A stretch of 64,000 bases of DNA. Origin: Myoxocephalus aenaeus (taxonomy: Eukaryota; Chordata; Actinopteri; Perciformes; Cottidae). Location: NCBI GenBank assembly GCA_038501785.1, contig JBAMJR010000003.1:1513501-1577500 (forward strand). Reading direction: 5' to 3'. A model generated the notes under the pieces. It was not told the DNA's origin. It saw nothing but the letters and a program-made list of their open reading frames with translations, and made no database searches. Below are positions 34,979 through 47,362 of this stretch, one piece after another. Position numbers and translations under genes: made by a program. The stretch's first letter is position 1; every line of letters starts with the position of its first letter.

Positions 34979-37443
34979 GGTCAACTGTCCCACGTCAGGC
35001 TGGTCCCAAGTTATTTTGTATGCTTTGCCTCGTGCTGCTTCTGAAGGAAAAGGCTCAAAGAATGAGCGGTAACATTTCACAAGGTACCATACAAACTGTG
35101 GTAGGAGTTCTTTCAGGGACAGACTCTGCACAGTGAGTCTGTGCTTCCCTGCAGCACCACCTCCTCTTACTTACCTCCAGCTCAGGCTCGCCCTCGTCTT
35201 GAGGAGCATTAAGATATCAACGGATTACCACTGTAGTCAGCCGTGTAAATATATGGTCCAATAAAGGTTTTATTAAGGGCTTCCTTTTAGAGCGAGGATA
35301 AGGGGAGGGGTTGACAGCTGCTTGGATTTCCTTTCATTGGCACAGTTTATACCTTTCACCATCATCCTATTCATCACTGACATAATACTTGGCCAACTTC
35401 ACGATTGAGTCATCTCTCCACAGAGTGTCTGCCAACTTCCTGTTTGAGTAGATATCTGTGTTTGTGTCTCTGGGATCTTGTACAGGCAAAGATCAGGTTT
35501 TTGATTCACTGCAAAGACACCTTCGTTTTACATTTGCAGAAATTGCAATCGTTGTTAGCTGCAAAAAGCTGTGCCCGTGCAAATATATTGCGAATCAAAT
35601 GCAACCAGCCTTCATTTGATACGCATCAAATGACTTTCTAAACACCATTCCGGGGAAGATTTCTTTCTCCAGTGGAAAACAGTGAGTCAGTCAGAGGGTT
35701 TTGTGGCTGAGTAGAATATCACAAACCTTTTAAATTTGATACAGACTTCATCCTCTGTATGCTGTATTAATGACAGCAGGGTGCAACTGGAGAAGGGATT
35801 AAAAACATGGTGTGTAAAGAAGGCATTGCTAAAACAACAGATGTGGTTTAATCCTTTCCTGAAAGAGAAGCAAACCTCAAGCTGCCTTTCAAAGTAAGGC
35901 TTTAAAATAAGCCATCATCACGGCAAAAAAAAAAAACGCCAGTCACGTAGCCGGGTCGCAATTTGGTTATAAACAAACAAGACTCTCGCCGTTCCCTGAA
36001 TTTGTCTGGCGATGTCGGCGTCTGCCATCGGCGACAGAATACCCAAATCTCATCGAGACGTGTTTGTTGGCATCTTTGGCGTAAATGATCCCTCTTCTTC
36101 ACTCTTGAATGTTTTTTTCTTCGCGTGCTAACGTCATCAACGCGGCCACCTGAGCGGTGTGGATTCTTCATTCACACATCGCACAGACGTTGTTCTTGAT
36201 CGCTATTAGGAGAAAATCTGTTTAATGTCCAGCTCCTCTGGGTAAAGTGTTCAAGTGCAAGGTTGGAGTGAATGTGTGAAAAAAGACTAGCAAGAGTAAA
36301 CGCGATTAAAAGACAATTATCCAACGGAAAGACACTTTCCAAATGACAGTTGCTAGCAGCGTTAGCTCAAAGGGTTGCTAGTAGTTGACATTGACAGCCC
36401 ATCCCTTCAGGCCTCCCTCCAAAGCGTTCCCACGAAAATTATCATTATGATTTTTAACATGTCATAATAAACACAGACAACCAACATGGCTAATGTTGGT
36501 ACTCCCAGCTAACTCCAGCCAGCAGCTTGTGGAAGACTCCGGTGTCGAGCAATGAGCACAGGTAGAATACGCGCAGGTGGCTGGTAGCCCATCCAATCAT
36601 TTCATTTGGGACAAATAAAATGATTGGATGGTCTTATTACAGTCCTGTGACAGCTCCACATTTTTGTCTTTTTTTTTGTCAGATCATTTGATTCGATTTC
36701 AACAGAAATATCTAAAATGTTTGTGCTCAGTATGCTTGAACCAAAGTAGTTCTTGCACCATGTCTGAGGGAGAAAGTGTTTATATATCTCGAGAATCTGC
36801 TCATCTCCTTGACACTTTGATAAGTTTGATGCAATTTGGATGCACATTCAATATGAATACACTTTGAATAAACAAGCAAACAGGTGGGGACAGGGCTTCA
36901 GTCCAGCATGTTGTCTGCAGCGGGAACTCTGCTACACCTATTCCAGACCATGAGCATCAAAGGCTTGGATGTGTTTTTCGGGGCGGATGTAGTGATTTGG
37001 GGCTTGCAGGCACTTTTCACCCTCTCTCTCTCTCTGGGAATGCAACTGTAACATACAGTGAAATATTCATCCTTTGTATGTAAATGAACAGTTGATCATC
37101 AGTTAACCACAGAGACAGATAACTTAATACAGTATTTTCTGTGAAGTGGCGGATATACACTTTGCTAAGGTCAATATTCACACCTCACATTGCTACAGGT
37201 GTGGACATGGCTGTTGAATTGTTTCAGAAAGTTACAAAAAAATGTTTTTTAGACCCCAAATCTTTTGATGTGTTTCTATAAAACATTTTTTTTTTTATTC
37301 TAAATCATTTTATTGTTTAAATCCACGTTTACCAGCTCATGGTCGTCTTCTTTTCTGCCTCTGTTGGCGTACATTCACTACACTGAACATCGATCAGGGG
37401 CAGGGCTGGAAATCAATGGCAGGAGTGGCAGCAGGGACATGTG

Positions 37444-37444
<1 letters not shown>
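34979..37444. other. Unassigned spacer
   Basis: No gene was recognised. A small hairpin with arms of about 19 bp lies at 36589-36631 (CCATCCAATCATTT). Confidence 0.4.

Positions 37445-37502
<58 letters not shown>
37445..37502. repeat. GT microsatellite
   Basis: About 29 GT units. A shorter run lies at 37901-37924. Confidence 0.93.
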
Positions 37503-37505
<3 letters not shown>

Positions 37506-39046
37506 ACCTAAAGTCTACTGACATAGATACAGAGTCGTTCTCTATTCTGCAACAGGAAGAAAACACGGTGTGTTCGTACATTTTAATACTATAGCGATAC
37601 TACTACTCTATTACTCCCCCATTATTGGTATTGTGCATTGCATTGTAGGACACAGGCGCCCATCCACACACATTAACACACTAAATTCTTCAGCAACTTG
37701 AGTGTATTGTGTTGGCATTGAGGCGTTCCTCCCCTGTAAATGGAACCAGTGTCTGGTCTGTGTTGTGGTGCTGCTGCAGGCTGATAACTGGGCTCATGCC
37801 TCGTCACAACAGCCCTTCAGGGAGGAACCCCTTTGATACAGATCCGGGAGATTATCCGACAATAACATAGCATCAGATCTGTAAAAGGAGGCAACAGACA
37901 GTGTGTGTGTGTGTGTGTGTGTGTAAGCCTGCCACATACAGTGGAACCCCAGGGCAGCACCAGACCGTGTCTAATGGGAATTAAACAGCGTATTAAAACA
38001 TCGACCCAGTCATCTTTCTGCCCAGCCTCGTCACAACAGTTGGAAACTTCCTATGTAACTATCCAAGCTCCAGCTGCATAAACTTAGAGGCTGCTTAAAT
38101 GCAGTGATAGAAAAATGTGCCGAAATAGAAAAGAGAGACGAAATGAAGAAGTTGAGAAAGAGAGTATATAACGTCCCGTGTTGAATCGCAGTGTGCCAGC
38201 AGTCGCTCTATACCGGCATCATATCATCATTACATTGACATTCAGGTACAATAGCATTTCAGAAAAACTGGAAAATATGAAAAAACAATACTTTGACTTA
38301 GCATGCTGCTGACATTTTCAATGAAGTGCAAACCCCTCCCCTCCGGGGCGCAGTGTACGAGGAATCAAACACACCCTGCAGAGCAGGATTATGTTCATCC
38401 CTTTAACGTGACCACCCAGACTTTCTTTTCTCGCCACTGGATCACATTGGACTTGTTGAATGACGGCGTACATGCGGCTTAACGTTTATTTCAACACGCA
38501 ATATAATGTGATACCGGACGTCGGTGCGGTTTAGATGAATGGATTTCGGAAACTAAGTTCAGTAAATCATGTATTCATTATACAAAGTGGATAAATACAA
38601 ACACAAAAAAATAATTCCTCTCATTCAATTAAGATTATCCTCAGGTTAAACAATAATTGTTCCTCCTTGACGACGAATGGAGTTAACAGTCAACCTGGTC
38701 ATTGATTTACTCGTCTTACTTTTATGACATGAAAAACATTAACCTAAAGATTGCACAACATTGTCATAAAGTACTTTAGGAGACAAATACATAGATGGGC
38801 GTGACATTCCTCATTAGCTGGGCAATAAAACCTGGACGGATCAATACTGGAGCAGCAGAGCCATACGAAGACGATGGAGATGGGTCAATATTCTTGTTGG
38901 TTTTAATCTCCAAGAGGCCTTTAAAAAAAATCTGAATCTTAAAGTTTTTAGAAACAAAGAGCAACTGCATACAGGTTAAACCCTGCTGTGTTATAGTCAC
39001 GGTCATTTCAGATTGTATGCAAAGGGAAAGAAGAAGTGTTGAAACA

Positions 39047-39049
<3 letters not shown>

Positions 39050-39088
<39 letters not shown>

Positions 39089-39183
39089 ATTTGAAGCACA
39101 GACGTTAATCTGAGAACAGTCTGGATCGGTGCCACAGGAGCAGCAGGTTTTTATTCTCCCCGGCAACAAACACTGAGACACAT

Positions 39184-39234
<51 letters not shown>
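39050..39234. repeat. Paired GT and CA microsatellites
   Basis: A GT run (39050-39085) and a CA run (39187-39234) lie about 100 bases apart in inverted orientation, so a transcript could fold between them. A shorter CA run is at 39430-39447. Confidence 0.9.
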
Positions 39235-39235
<1 letters not shown>

Positions 39236-39635
39236 GGGCAGTTAGCACCTCCACCAGCATTGCCTGTGTGATGTCATCAAAGACAGAAGTCCCAGGTGCT
39301 GATGGGATAGGAAACGGTCTCTCTGGCTCTCCCCCGACTCCCGGCACCTGGCTGACAACTGATGACATCTCCCTTTTCATGTAATGATCCCCTTGACTTC
39401 AAAGTGAAAGTAGGGGAATCCCACCTCTCACACACACACACACACATTTTTGTAAGTATTCATCTCATTTTTCTTGTGGGAAGGTGTGAGATGATTATAG
39501 CTGGTTTTCCTTTTGGTAAATATTCTTTAGATGTCAAACTACTCTCCAATACATGCGTGTCTGATGATATTATGGTCACTTTATGTGAAACCGGAGACAT
39601 TTAAAAACAAATTAATGTATAACTAGGGGGCGGGT

Positions 39636-39705
39636 GTAGTGTTTGAGTCCTTTGAGTGGTCGGTAGACCAGGAAGGCACCATGCAAGTCTATTTACTATC
39701 ATTAT
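39636..39705 (+). mobile_element. SINE-like 3' tail fragment
   Basis: CTTTGAGTGGTCGGTAGACC and CAAGTCTATTTACTATC match the interspersed tail seen at 25935 and 49276. Confidence 0.5.
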
Positions 39706-39786
39706 TTAAAGGTGCAATGTTTAAAATCAAGCCAGAAGGATAGCTTCAAAGATTTAAAAAAATATGCGTTGTGTTAAAGAGGTATC

Positions 39787-40096
39787 TACCGTAAAAGTCG
39801 GGTTACGAGCCGCTACTACCTTCGGTCAGTGTCCCCGTTAGCTCCCCGCTGTAGCCAGCTGGGGCTCCTGCTAGCGCTCCGCTAACTTCCGCTAGCTCTC
39901 CGCTAACTTCCGCTAGCGCTCTGCTAGCTCCCCGAAAACCACCGAAGGTAGCGGGACCAGGCTCGACACCCGACTTGGGCAGAGGGGACGCGGGCAGTAG
40001 CAGCAGCAGCGGCCAGTAGCAGCAGCAGCGCTAGCTAGCAGCAGCAGCGGCCAGTAGCAGCAGCAGCGGGGAGCTAGGAGCAGCGCTAGCTAGCTG
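39787..40096 (-). mobile_element. Palindromic TA-MITE, copy 9 (truncated)
   Basis: Intact TA-CCGTAAAAGTCGGG end. The body continues to about 40096, where it joins GGGGGCTCTGGGG and a segment shared with 43118-43214. The far terminus is missing. Confidence 0.88.
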
Positions 40097-40192
40097 GGGG
40101 GCTCTGGGGCCACGTGTTCGTGGTGATGAGTGTTTTTTTCCGGACCAGAGCAGCCCAGCATGTGCCCTAAACCAAAGACTCCCTCATGAAAT
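40097..40192. repeat. Duplicated segment (second copy at 43118-43214)
   Basis: About 80 bases (CGTGTTCGTGGTGATGAGTG through GACTCCCTCATG) are nearly identical to 43136-43214. Both are preceded by GGGGGCTCTGGGG. The family is unknown. Confidence 0.8.
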
Positions 40193-41568
40193 TAGCATGC
40201 TAACCAACTAGCCCCGTCCCATCCTATCTTGCAATACCACTTGTTCCTCGAGAGGCGATAGTGAGTCACTGTAAAAACAGTCTGCACCCCGAGGGCATGT
40301 CAATAATACTTCCATCTTCTGTGTACGGGTAGTTTGTTTATTGGACGAGTACTTGGAGTCTGGTGGCTTTAAAGAGGGGATACGTTTCTCTTTCAGATCA
40401 GTTCAGAATAAGGGCTGTGTAAGGGCAAGATACTATTCTTGATATAAAGTTACATTCAAATGTTTCTGTGGTTAATATAAATTTTGTCCGTGCTCCTATC
40501 TCATTTCTCCAAACAAGGACGTGCGGACCACCATCTACTCTGTGTAATACAAGGAGTGTGGATAAGTACGTCGTACAGCCTCATTTCAAAACAGCTGAAC
40601 TATCCCTTTAAGTGACATTTTACTGTTGAGGTTAGTCAAGGTAGAGCTTAATTGGACTATTTCATATTTGGTAGTTTATCTTCAACTCAGCTGACGCTTT
40701 TATCCACATCTCTGCAATGGACTACAGCTGTCACAAAACTAAAACTCAGTCAAAAGCAAAAATCTACCTCTGAAATGTAGAGTAGAAGTGCAGCATAACA
40801 TGTAGTTAGTCAACAATGTGCTGTAGGCTTGGTGTACACAGCAGGGCAGCCTTCACACTGTCAAATTCATCCCTCACACTTGTGTCTCATGGCTCGGGAA
40901 AGCTAGAAAAATATAGACGCCACCCTTCAAACTCTTAAAGTGCAGTTAGAATATAGTATTGCTCCTGCTAACAGTCGCATGTGGAGAAATCCCGCTGTGC
41001 ATTGCTGAGCTATGATTGGCCGGTCTTCCTTTGGGGTAGGGGTTACGCAAACAGCCAGTTGGCATGGTTCACGGTTCACAAAAAAAGAAGAAGATATACC
41101 TTCGGAGAATTGTCATTCTCCTTTTGACGAGAGAGAGAGAGACAAGTCTAAGATCATTTTCCTACGCCTGTAAGCTGAGGTCAGACATCCACTGTGAAGC
41201 CTTATAACCTTAGCTGTAGCATTCTCCTCAACTCTGGATGACTGATATCACAGATGCCGTTTCAGAATTCTTGATGGACCATCTGTGAGCTAAACTCTAG
41301 CATTTCACGTCTTTGATGCTGGTGGGGGGTAGAGACAGATGCCAGAAGGCCTGACGCAGAGGAGCTACTCTGATGAGTGTTCCTAACGAACAGTGAAACA
41401 CACTCACAGGGACACTACCTGCACGCACACACATCCGGCACGAGCTTGGCTCTCAGACTAATATTCAGAAATAAAGTTGTGTCCTTGTCTCTTTCCTTTG
41501 GACATTTTAAAAAGCTAATTTCACCAATTTGATGGAATTTCATTTTGTTTTTCCAAGCTATCACATCC

Positions 41569-41603
<35 letters not shown>

Positions 41604-42334
41604 ATCCTGTGTGGTCGGTCCACACGGGATCTATTTCTATCCGCATGCAGGAGGAGATCACGCGGGGCCACAAAGGACGAGACGTGACTGACAGGCGAGC
41701 AGATGCCTGCCGCTGTGGCAACCGCTGACACAGCCAAAAATAATCCTGGAGGAACCGGTCGGAAATTCACCCCAAAAAAAAAAAAAAAAGTTCCACAGAT
41801 ACAAAGCAGCAGGGTAATTATGAGGTCTGAAACGAGGACCAGATACGGGACAAGAGCACAGGACAGGAGAGAGGAGGGACGTCTGCAGCTGGAAACAGCA
41901 CTGCCACATGACAGGCAACGCAAACAAACAAAAGCAGAGTGAAAGGGAAAGAAGCTGACATATTCCTGAGGTAACAGCTTGCTCCTCTTAAGGCTTCGGC
42001 GTAGTGTTGAGGGGCGGCTGTTGATCAGCGGTCCTTCACTCCATGCCGATGACAGTAACCCCAACTTTCTCCCACAGTCTGAGCCTGCACGGTGTGTGAA
42101 GGGGATGATGAGACAGTCCTGCATGGTGTGCATGTTGACATGTAGTGTTGAAAGCGCTGAATAGAAACAGAGCACGTTCACTTTCTCAGCCAGCGCTACA
42201 CCTAACCTTGAAGGTTCCTGTGTAAAAGTGTAGCCCATTCATTTAATGGCCCAAGTCCCCCAGCGCCTCTTTTTCTCAAAAAATGTATTCTTGTTTTTAA
42301 AAACAGAAACGTAATTATCTCTGCAACCACAGGG
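40193..42334. other. Unassigned spacer
   Basis: No gene was recognised. It includes a CA run (41572-41600). The minus frame at 41561-42238 is read through a poly-A tract and the CA run and is not credible. Confidence 0.4.
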
Positions 42335-43095
42335 TTGATTAACTTCATTTGCATTGCTACAATACCGTAACCCTTGTGAGAAGAGACCGATGTTTAAACA
42401 AAAATAATCAAGTTAAGTTCAAGCAGTGACCGTAACGTTTCACTAAACCCTTGATAAGTACCGCTTACAACGGATTTCACTAACAGACTCATCCCCGCAA
42501 CCGTACGGGCTTGTGGGAGTCTAACAAAGCAATAGCAATCCTAATAAACCCACTATTAGTACCTATAAAGTCACAAAACGGCCGGAGTCTCTCTCTTTTT
42601 TCTTCGGCAGACGTTTATGAGTCCTGAGGCCTCCCTGGTCCGCGCACGTTCCTTAGACCGCATCATACGGCACATGCAGAAGCTGCTGAACATTTCAATA
42701 CCCAGCATGCCTGAATCAGACACTGTTTTGGCATAACATTTTTCCATTGTTGAACCGAACAACAGTTTTTGGACTGAATATCCTTCCTAACATGCTAATG
42801 CTTTGTTGAATTGTGATTTGAGATTCAGATTCTTTAGGTCCTAATCTTTCCAAAAAGGTGCCTTATTAGCATGTGGCTTGTTGTTAAGGCCCTGAACCAT
42901 GCAGTTTGAAAAACTCGGGGACCGACCGCTCAAGGAGGCATTTTTGGGGATTCTTGCTCATAATCATGCTGGATGTTCATAGTTATGATCAAAATATAGT
43001 ATAAAAGTGATTTTTTAATAGTATTAAAGTATTATAACTCATTTGGGGTTCATACGACTACTTAAATACGGGGAACAAGAGGTACAGAAGGCTTT
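42335..43095 (-). mobile_element. TTAA-type element family 2, copy B (old, interrupted)
   Basis: It reads in reverse of copy A: TTAACTTCATTT, CAATACCGTAACCCTTGTGA, then after an insert CCGAACAACAGTTTTTGG and CTTTAGGTCCTAATC. A segment of about 300 bases (42430-42730) absent from other copies interrupts it. Confidence 0.7.
42610..42735 (+). pseudogene. Exon-like segment with splice acceptor, captured in a transposon copy
   Basis: The CT-rich tract CTCTCTCTTTTTTCTTCGGC AG ends at 42610. It is followed directly by 41 open codons, starting TFMSPEAS and ending PESDTVLA, then TAA. The segment lies between two halves of TTAA-element copy B. I do not recognise the peptide. It may be a captured terminal exon of a host gene, or chance. 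Confidence 0.35.
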
Positions 43096-43117
43096 TAGGC
43101 CCCATTTTTGGGGGCTC

Positions 43118-43214
43118 TGGGGCTCAGAAGGTTGAAACGTGTTCGTGGTGATGAGTGTTTTTTTCCGGACCAGAGCAGCCCAGCCTGTGCCCTAAACCAA
43201 GGACTCCCTCATGG
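43118..43214. repeat. Duplicated segment (first copy at 40097-40192)
   Basis: It differs from the 40 kb copy by a short insert (CTCAGAAGGTTGAAA) near the start and a few substitutions. Confidence 0.8.
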
Positions 43215-45286
43215 TCTGGGGTCAACCTGCAGCTTCAAGGGGCCTCCAGCCAAATATAAATAGTAAAGGTGCTGCATTACCACTTTGCCATTAGTTAAAG
43301 GTTCGCTATATAATATTCAGAGCGTCCATATATCTGCAAAAAGCTAATTTATATATAGTAATGTCAGCACTGCTGCGACTATTTGCACCGTTAGCTTAGC
43401 CGCTCAGCCGCGGTCACCATGTGGAGGAACATAGATTTCCTCAGAATTTCTTATTGGGAAACTTTAATCATATATTCTTAATCATATATTTAAATTTGGC
43501 TGAAATGATCACATTTAGAGTATAGCTCAAGATTGAAAATGTGTCATTCTGCATTTACAGTTAAATAGCGCAGAGTCATGTTCACCGTCATGATAAAGAG
43601 CTTTGAGAGCCACCTTGAAAGTGAGTGTTCGTGTTACCCTGAGTTCAGATGTGCCGGGTCGGTATATGTTTGCAGTCTACTACTTCGATACCATTAACTT
43701 GTCAAAGGGGATCTGACTCTGGTTCCTCTCACGTCGGGTTCCCAGGACAGACGGCTCGGGGGATTGACCTCGTCTTAGTGTGGTCTCTAAATCTTACAAT
43801 CTATTCCCATCCTTAGCCAGAAAACTCAACTGCTTAGACTTCACGTTGCAACCAGATATGTTGTATTCCTTTTGGGGTACAAACAACAGACTAGCCTGAC
43901 AGGCCCAGTAACTCAACAACCCATCTGGGCGGGGGAGGGGGATGGGGAGGGGGCCTTATGAGAAAGGGAGAGACCGCTTAGGGCTCCAGACAGTTGGTTT
44001 AGCGGCCTGTAAATAAACACATCGTCTGTCAACACGGTGGCACGGGGCGGCGAGCAGCGGCGTGCCGGGGTGTAGCGCTGTTCAGATTTACAAACATCTG
44101 TAGCCACCACCGGCAATGCAAACTACATTCTCAGAGGGAGAGAAGGATAAGCATCCGCTGGGAGAAACGCGACGACAGGAGGAGAGGAGATAGCAACAAA
44201 AAAAGAAAGGGCAGGAACCACATCGGCCACGTTAGGAACCAGAACCTCTTCTCCAGGCTCTGGACACGGTCGCAGGTAGCTCAACGACTCGGGAACCTTC
44301 ACCGAGAACCCGCGGAGGCCGTGCGGTTGTGTTTCCTCACTGACTCTACATCACACTGTGCAGATGACAGTGCAATTAGCCTCCAAAGTACAGAGCCGGG
44401 AATTTCCCAGCTACCTCAAATCACACTTAGGCCAAGTACAGGGCCACCGAAATTGCATCTTAGATCTTGGCGACAAGTAGACGCTGTTATGAGCCAATGA
44501 GGCATAATATCATCACAAGGGTGCCGCTTCCCACGAAGAGATCGGTTCCATAATGTGACACCTAGCCTTCAACTAGTTATTGAAGGCTTACTATTAAGAA
44601 ACTCATTATATATTGTAATGGCTAGTAAATTCTAATGCGCTCCAACGGTTCGTTACGCCCCTGCTTAGCATTAGCCGCACCTGCAAGTTAATGCTGCATT
44701 TTCCATTCCCTTAGCATGCTTTACTGCTATTGCACATGCTTAACGGTGGACTAAAGAGAAAGGGACATTTATTACAGCCTCGCCCTCTTCAGCTTTCCCC
44801 AGTTTTTCAGGATTGGTTGAAAGGTTGTAGAATCAAACCTAGCTTCATGTTGATTATGGATGAGGTAGCAGGACCACAACGACAGAGTACCACCAAGTGG
44901 ACGGTTTACCCGTCACCTAATAAGCAATGCATAATTCAGGCGTTTTGTTCAACTTGCACATCCACTGCTGCCAGAAACGTTCCTCTTATGTATATTGCAT
45001 GCTTTGTTACAACGATATGCAGAGCAGCTCCTTTCGGGGGCCGAGTGGGTCCCGCTCTCAGAGCAATGCAGAGTGGCTAGCTAACGGAACGTCTAATCCG
45101 ACAACAGCTCTGAACCGACGAGCAGACCTTTTTATTATGGACAGATAGATGTGGAGACTTTTTCCAAATGATCCAAGTGTTTTGACATGATGTGAATGTG
45201 CAAAGAGCAGAATCTCCTCTGTCGCTCCTTTACACCCCAGGGTTGAATAAATCTGTTGCTAAAGTTGCTCTTTAGCGCTCTGTCAT

Positions 45287-45287
<1 letters not shown>
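43215..45287. other. Unassigned spacer
   Basis: No gene was recognised. A GC-rich patch is near 44040-44300. Confidence 0.4.

Positions 45288-45330
<43 letters not shown>
45288..45330. repeat. GT microsatellite
   Basis: About 21 GT units. Confidence 0.93.
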
Positions 45331-45331
<1 letters not shown>

Positions 45332-45879
45332 TGTGATCCGTGAGCAGGGCCAGCCAGTGTAACGGAGTTAGAAATACACTCTGTCATTTCTTATTTTCAA
45401 TGTATTATATCTTATTTTCGTTTATTATTCAGCGATCCTGTTGAAGCGCGTGTGCATTTTATTTTGAAGAGTTCAATCTGTTTCCTGCGGAAATTGCCTT
45501 TTACCTCTTCTGCGCCTCCTAGGCTTCCGTAGTCCCCGTTTTTCCTTCACAAAAGTTATATACTGTTGCGGGGAAAATGATGTCGCACTATTTTGTTATA
45601 TTATATATAAAAATGTAACCGTTTATGTTACACACTAACGAATACTATCACGGTGTTCAGCTGTTGCGTCGTTTAGATGGTTAAAATATACGTTTTGTGG
45701 CTGTTTCATTTGGCGCCATTTGTATCGTCTACATCCGGTATATTTCCCCTGTATGAATGATGATGTTTTGCATGTTTAGGAAGCCGATGTGCAGACAGAG
45801 ACCAGGAGGCAATGTATGTGTTTTGTTGTCTTCTGCAGGAGCGAATAAATACTGGAAAGAGCATTTTCTGAGTCGACTT

Positions 45880-46150
45880 CTTCCATGCCCGAAACACATC
45901 CGTTACACCAGCAGTTTTGCCAGTATTCTGTCCTCCGGCGTGACCGGCTCGGATCCAATGACTCGGCCTCTCGCCCCGGCACACCACAGCGGGGAAGATG
46001 GCGCTCACAACAACAACGGAGCGATGAAACACGTGCAGCGCCCCCGTTGCCCCGAGACCTCTCGGGACGTTACGTCGGCTCAGACGTCGGCGGGTCGTTC
46101 CAGTCGCTCCCGCCGATGCGAACCGGAGAGGGGCGGAGCCTTTCTCTTCC
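45880..46150. promoter_or_regulatory. CpG-rich patch, possible promoter or 5' exon
   Basis: CpG-dense, with AAGATGGCG (the YY1-type initiator motif) at about 45998-46006 and a GC box (GGGGCGGAG) near 46131. A good acceptor-like tract (TTGTTGTCTTCTGCAG) precedes it at 45823-45838. No recognisable protein follows on either strand. Confidence 0.3.
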
Positions 46151-46493
46151 TGAAATCCACCACGATCTCCTTTGTTTTGACCACATTAAACTGGGTTCTT
46201 CCCCACAATTTTCACACAATTACTCGGTGCACCCGGCGCCATCCTGCTCCAATATTTGGAACAGATATTGTCCGACCATTTCCTCTCACCTTGTGCTCTC
46301 TGTCTCGTGTATTTGAACTGTAAAATGTATTACAGTGTACTGTGGACCGGGGGTGACGGCAAACACGTTTTAGCGCACTCATCCGTCAATTTAGACCAAA
46401 AGCTAATCTCTATAATGTTGACCCACAGTACCGGCCCTATGGTACTTGTACGGTTCTTTTCCTCGTTCTTGGACCGGTGGTCCGATATGATCA

Positions 46494-46535
46494 GTGGCGG
46501 GCCGTGCATTTCCTACCTAGGCCTGCTGCATCGTA
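46494..46535 (+). mobile_element. Possible transposon end (CAGTGGCGGGCC)
   Basis: CAGTGGCGGGCCGTGCATTT resembles the terminus of a common fish DNA repeat. The other end was not located. Confidence 0.3.
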
Positions 46536-46989
46536 TACATAAATACGCGCATGACGGGATGCAGTTCGGCGAGATGATGACGATGACGTGCACCGGGTAT
46601 TTGCGCAATATGGGATCCTCTGCACGTTTTTGTTTGACACCTCAAAGAGGCGTGTGTTGGGTGATCATCTCATCTACGTGTAATGGGGATTGCGTTTGAA
46701 TAAAAATCTTCATCAGGATCAACACATTTATAGTATTTCCCCATGAAACTATTACATTTTTGCAGTAACCTTTAAAGCTGTCTCAGCAAAGTGTCACGGC
46801 ACCTGTAGCGCTAAGTGAGTGATGAAAAAAGACACCATGAATGATGAAATTTGGTGAGAACGCTCCAAACACACGTCTAAGTAGGCGAACATTAATGAGC
46901 CCCGTGAGAATACCGGTGGCGTTGTATTCAGGGCTGTGTTTTTTTGTGCCGTGCCAGAAAAGCTGGCAGTGGCCGTGAGAAGCCTTATT

Positions 46990-47296
46990 GAGCTCGGCGG
47001 AGTGTGAATATCGGCGCAGCGAGCCCCGTCGGTGCTTCACAGCGAACCTGTCCAGGTGTTCGGCGGAATGGAAACGGCGACGGCGGGACCACCTGTTCCC
47101 GACGCGCGGGTCTGACGGTAACGAGCCAGTGGAGCGCGCGCGACCTCCACTCACTTCAACGTGACGGATTGAATCATGCGACTCTAACTGAGCTCCCTCA
47201 AACAAACCGCGTGCCAGTTTACTGACTGGGCCGGACTGGAGCCGCTGGGACGAGTGGGAAGACGTTACACAGCTGTCAGAAGTGCTGTATAGTAAG
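46990..47296 (+). promoter_or_regulatory. CpG-rich patch ending at a strong splice donor
   Basis: About 300 CpG-dense bases end in AGTAAG|GTGAGT at 47296/47297, a near-ideal donor. This could be a non-coding first exon of an unrecognised transcript. No coding content was recognised. Confidence 0.3.
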
Positions 47297-47362
47297 GTGA
47301 GTGACCCCGGAAAGTCCATGCATACAGGAAAGCGGAACAATTCCTCCTCACGGGTAGTCAAC

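Noticed and set aside
41561..42238. 225-codon minus-strand frame with a hydrophobic stretch
   Set aside because: The hydrophobic part is a poly-phenylalanine read from a poly-A tract, and the end is a CA microsatellite.
45757..46323. 188- and 143-codon plus-strand frames
   Set aside because: Both are arginine/serine/proline-rich frames typical of CpG-rich DNA, with no recognisable domain. The CpG patch is reported instead.
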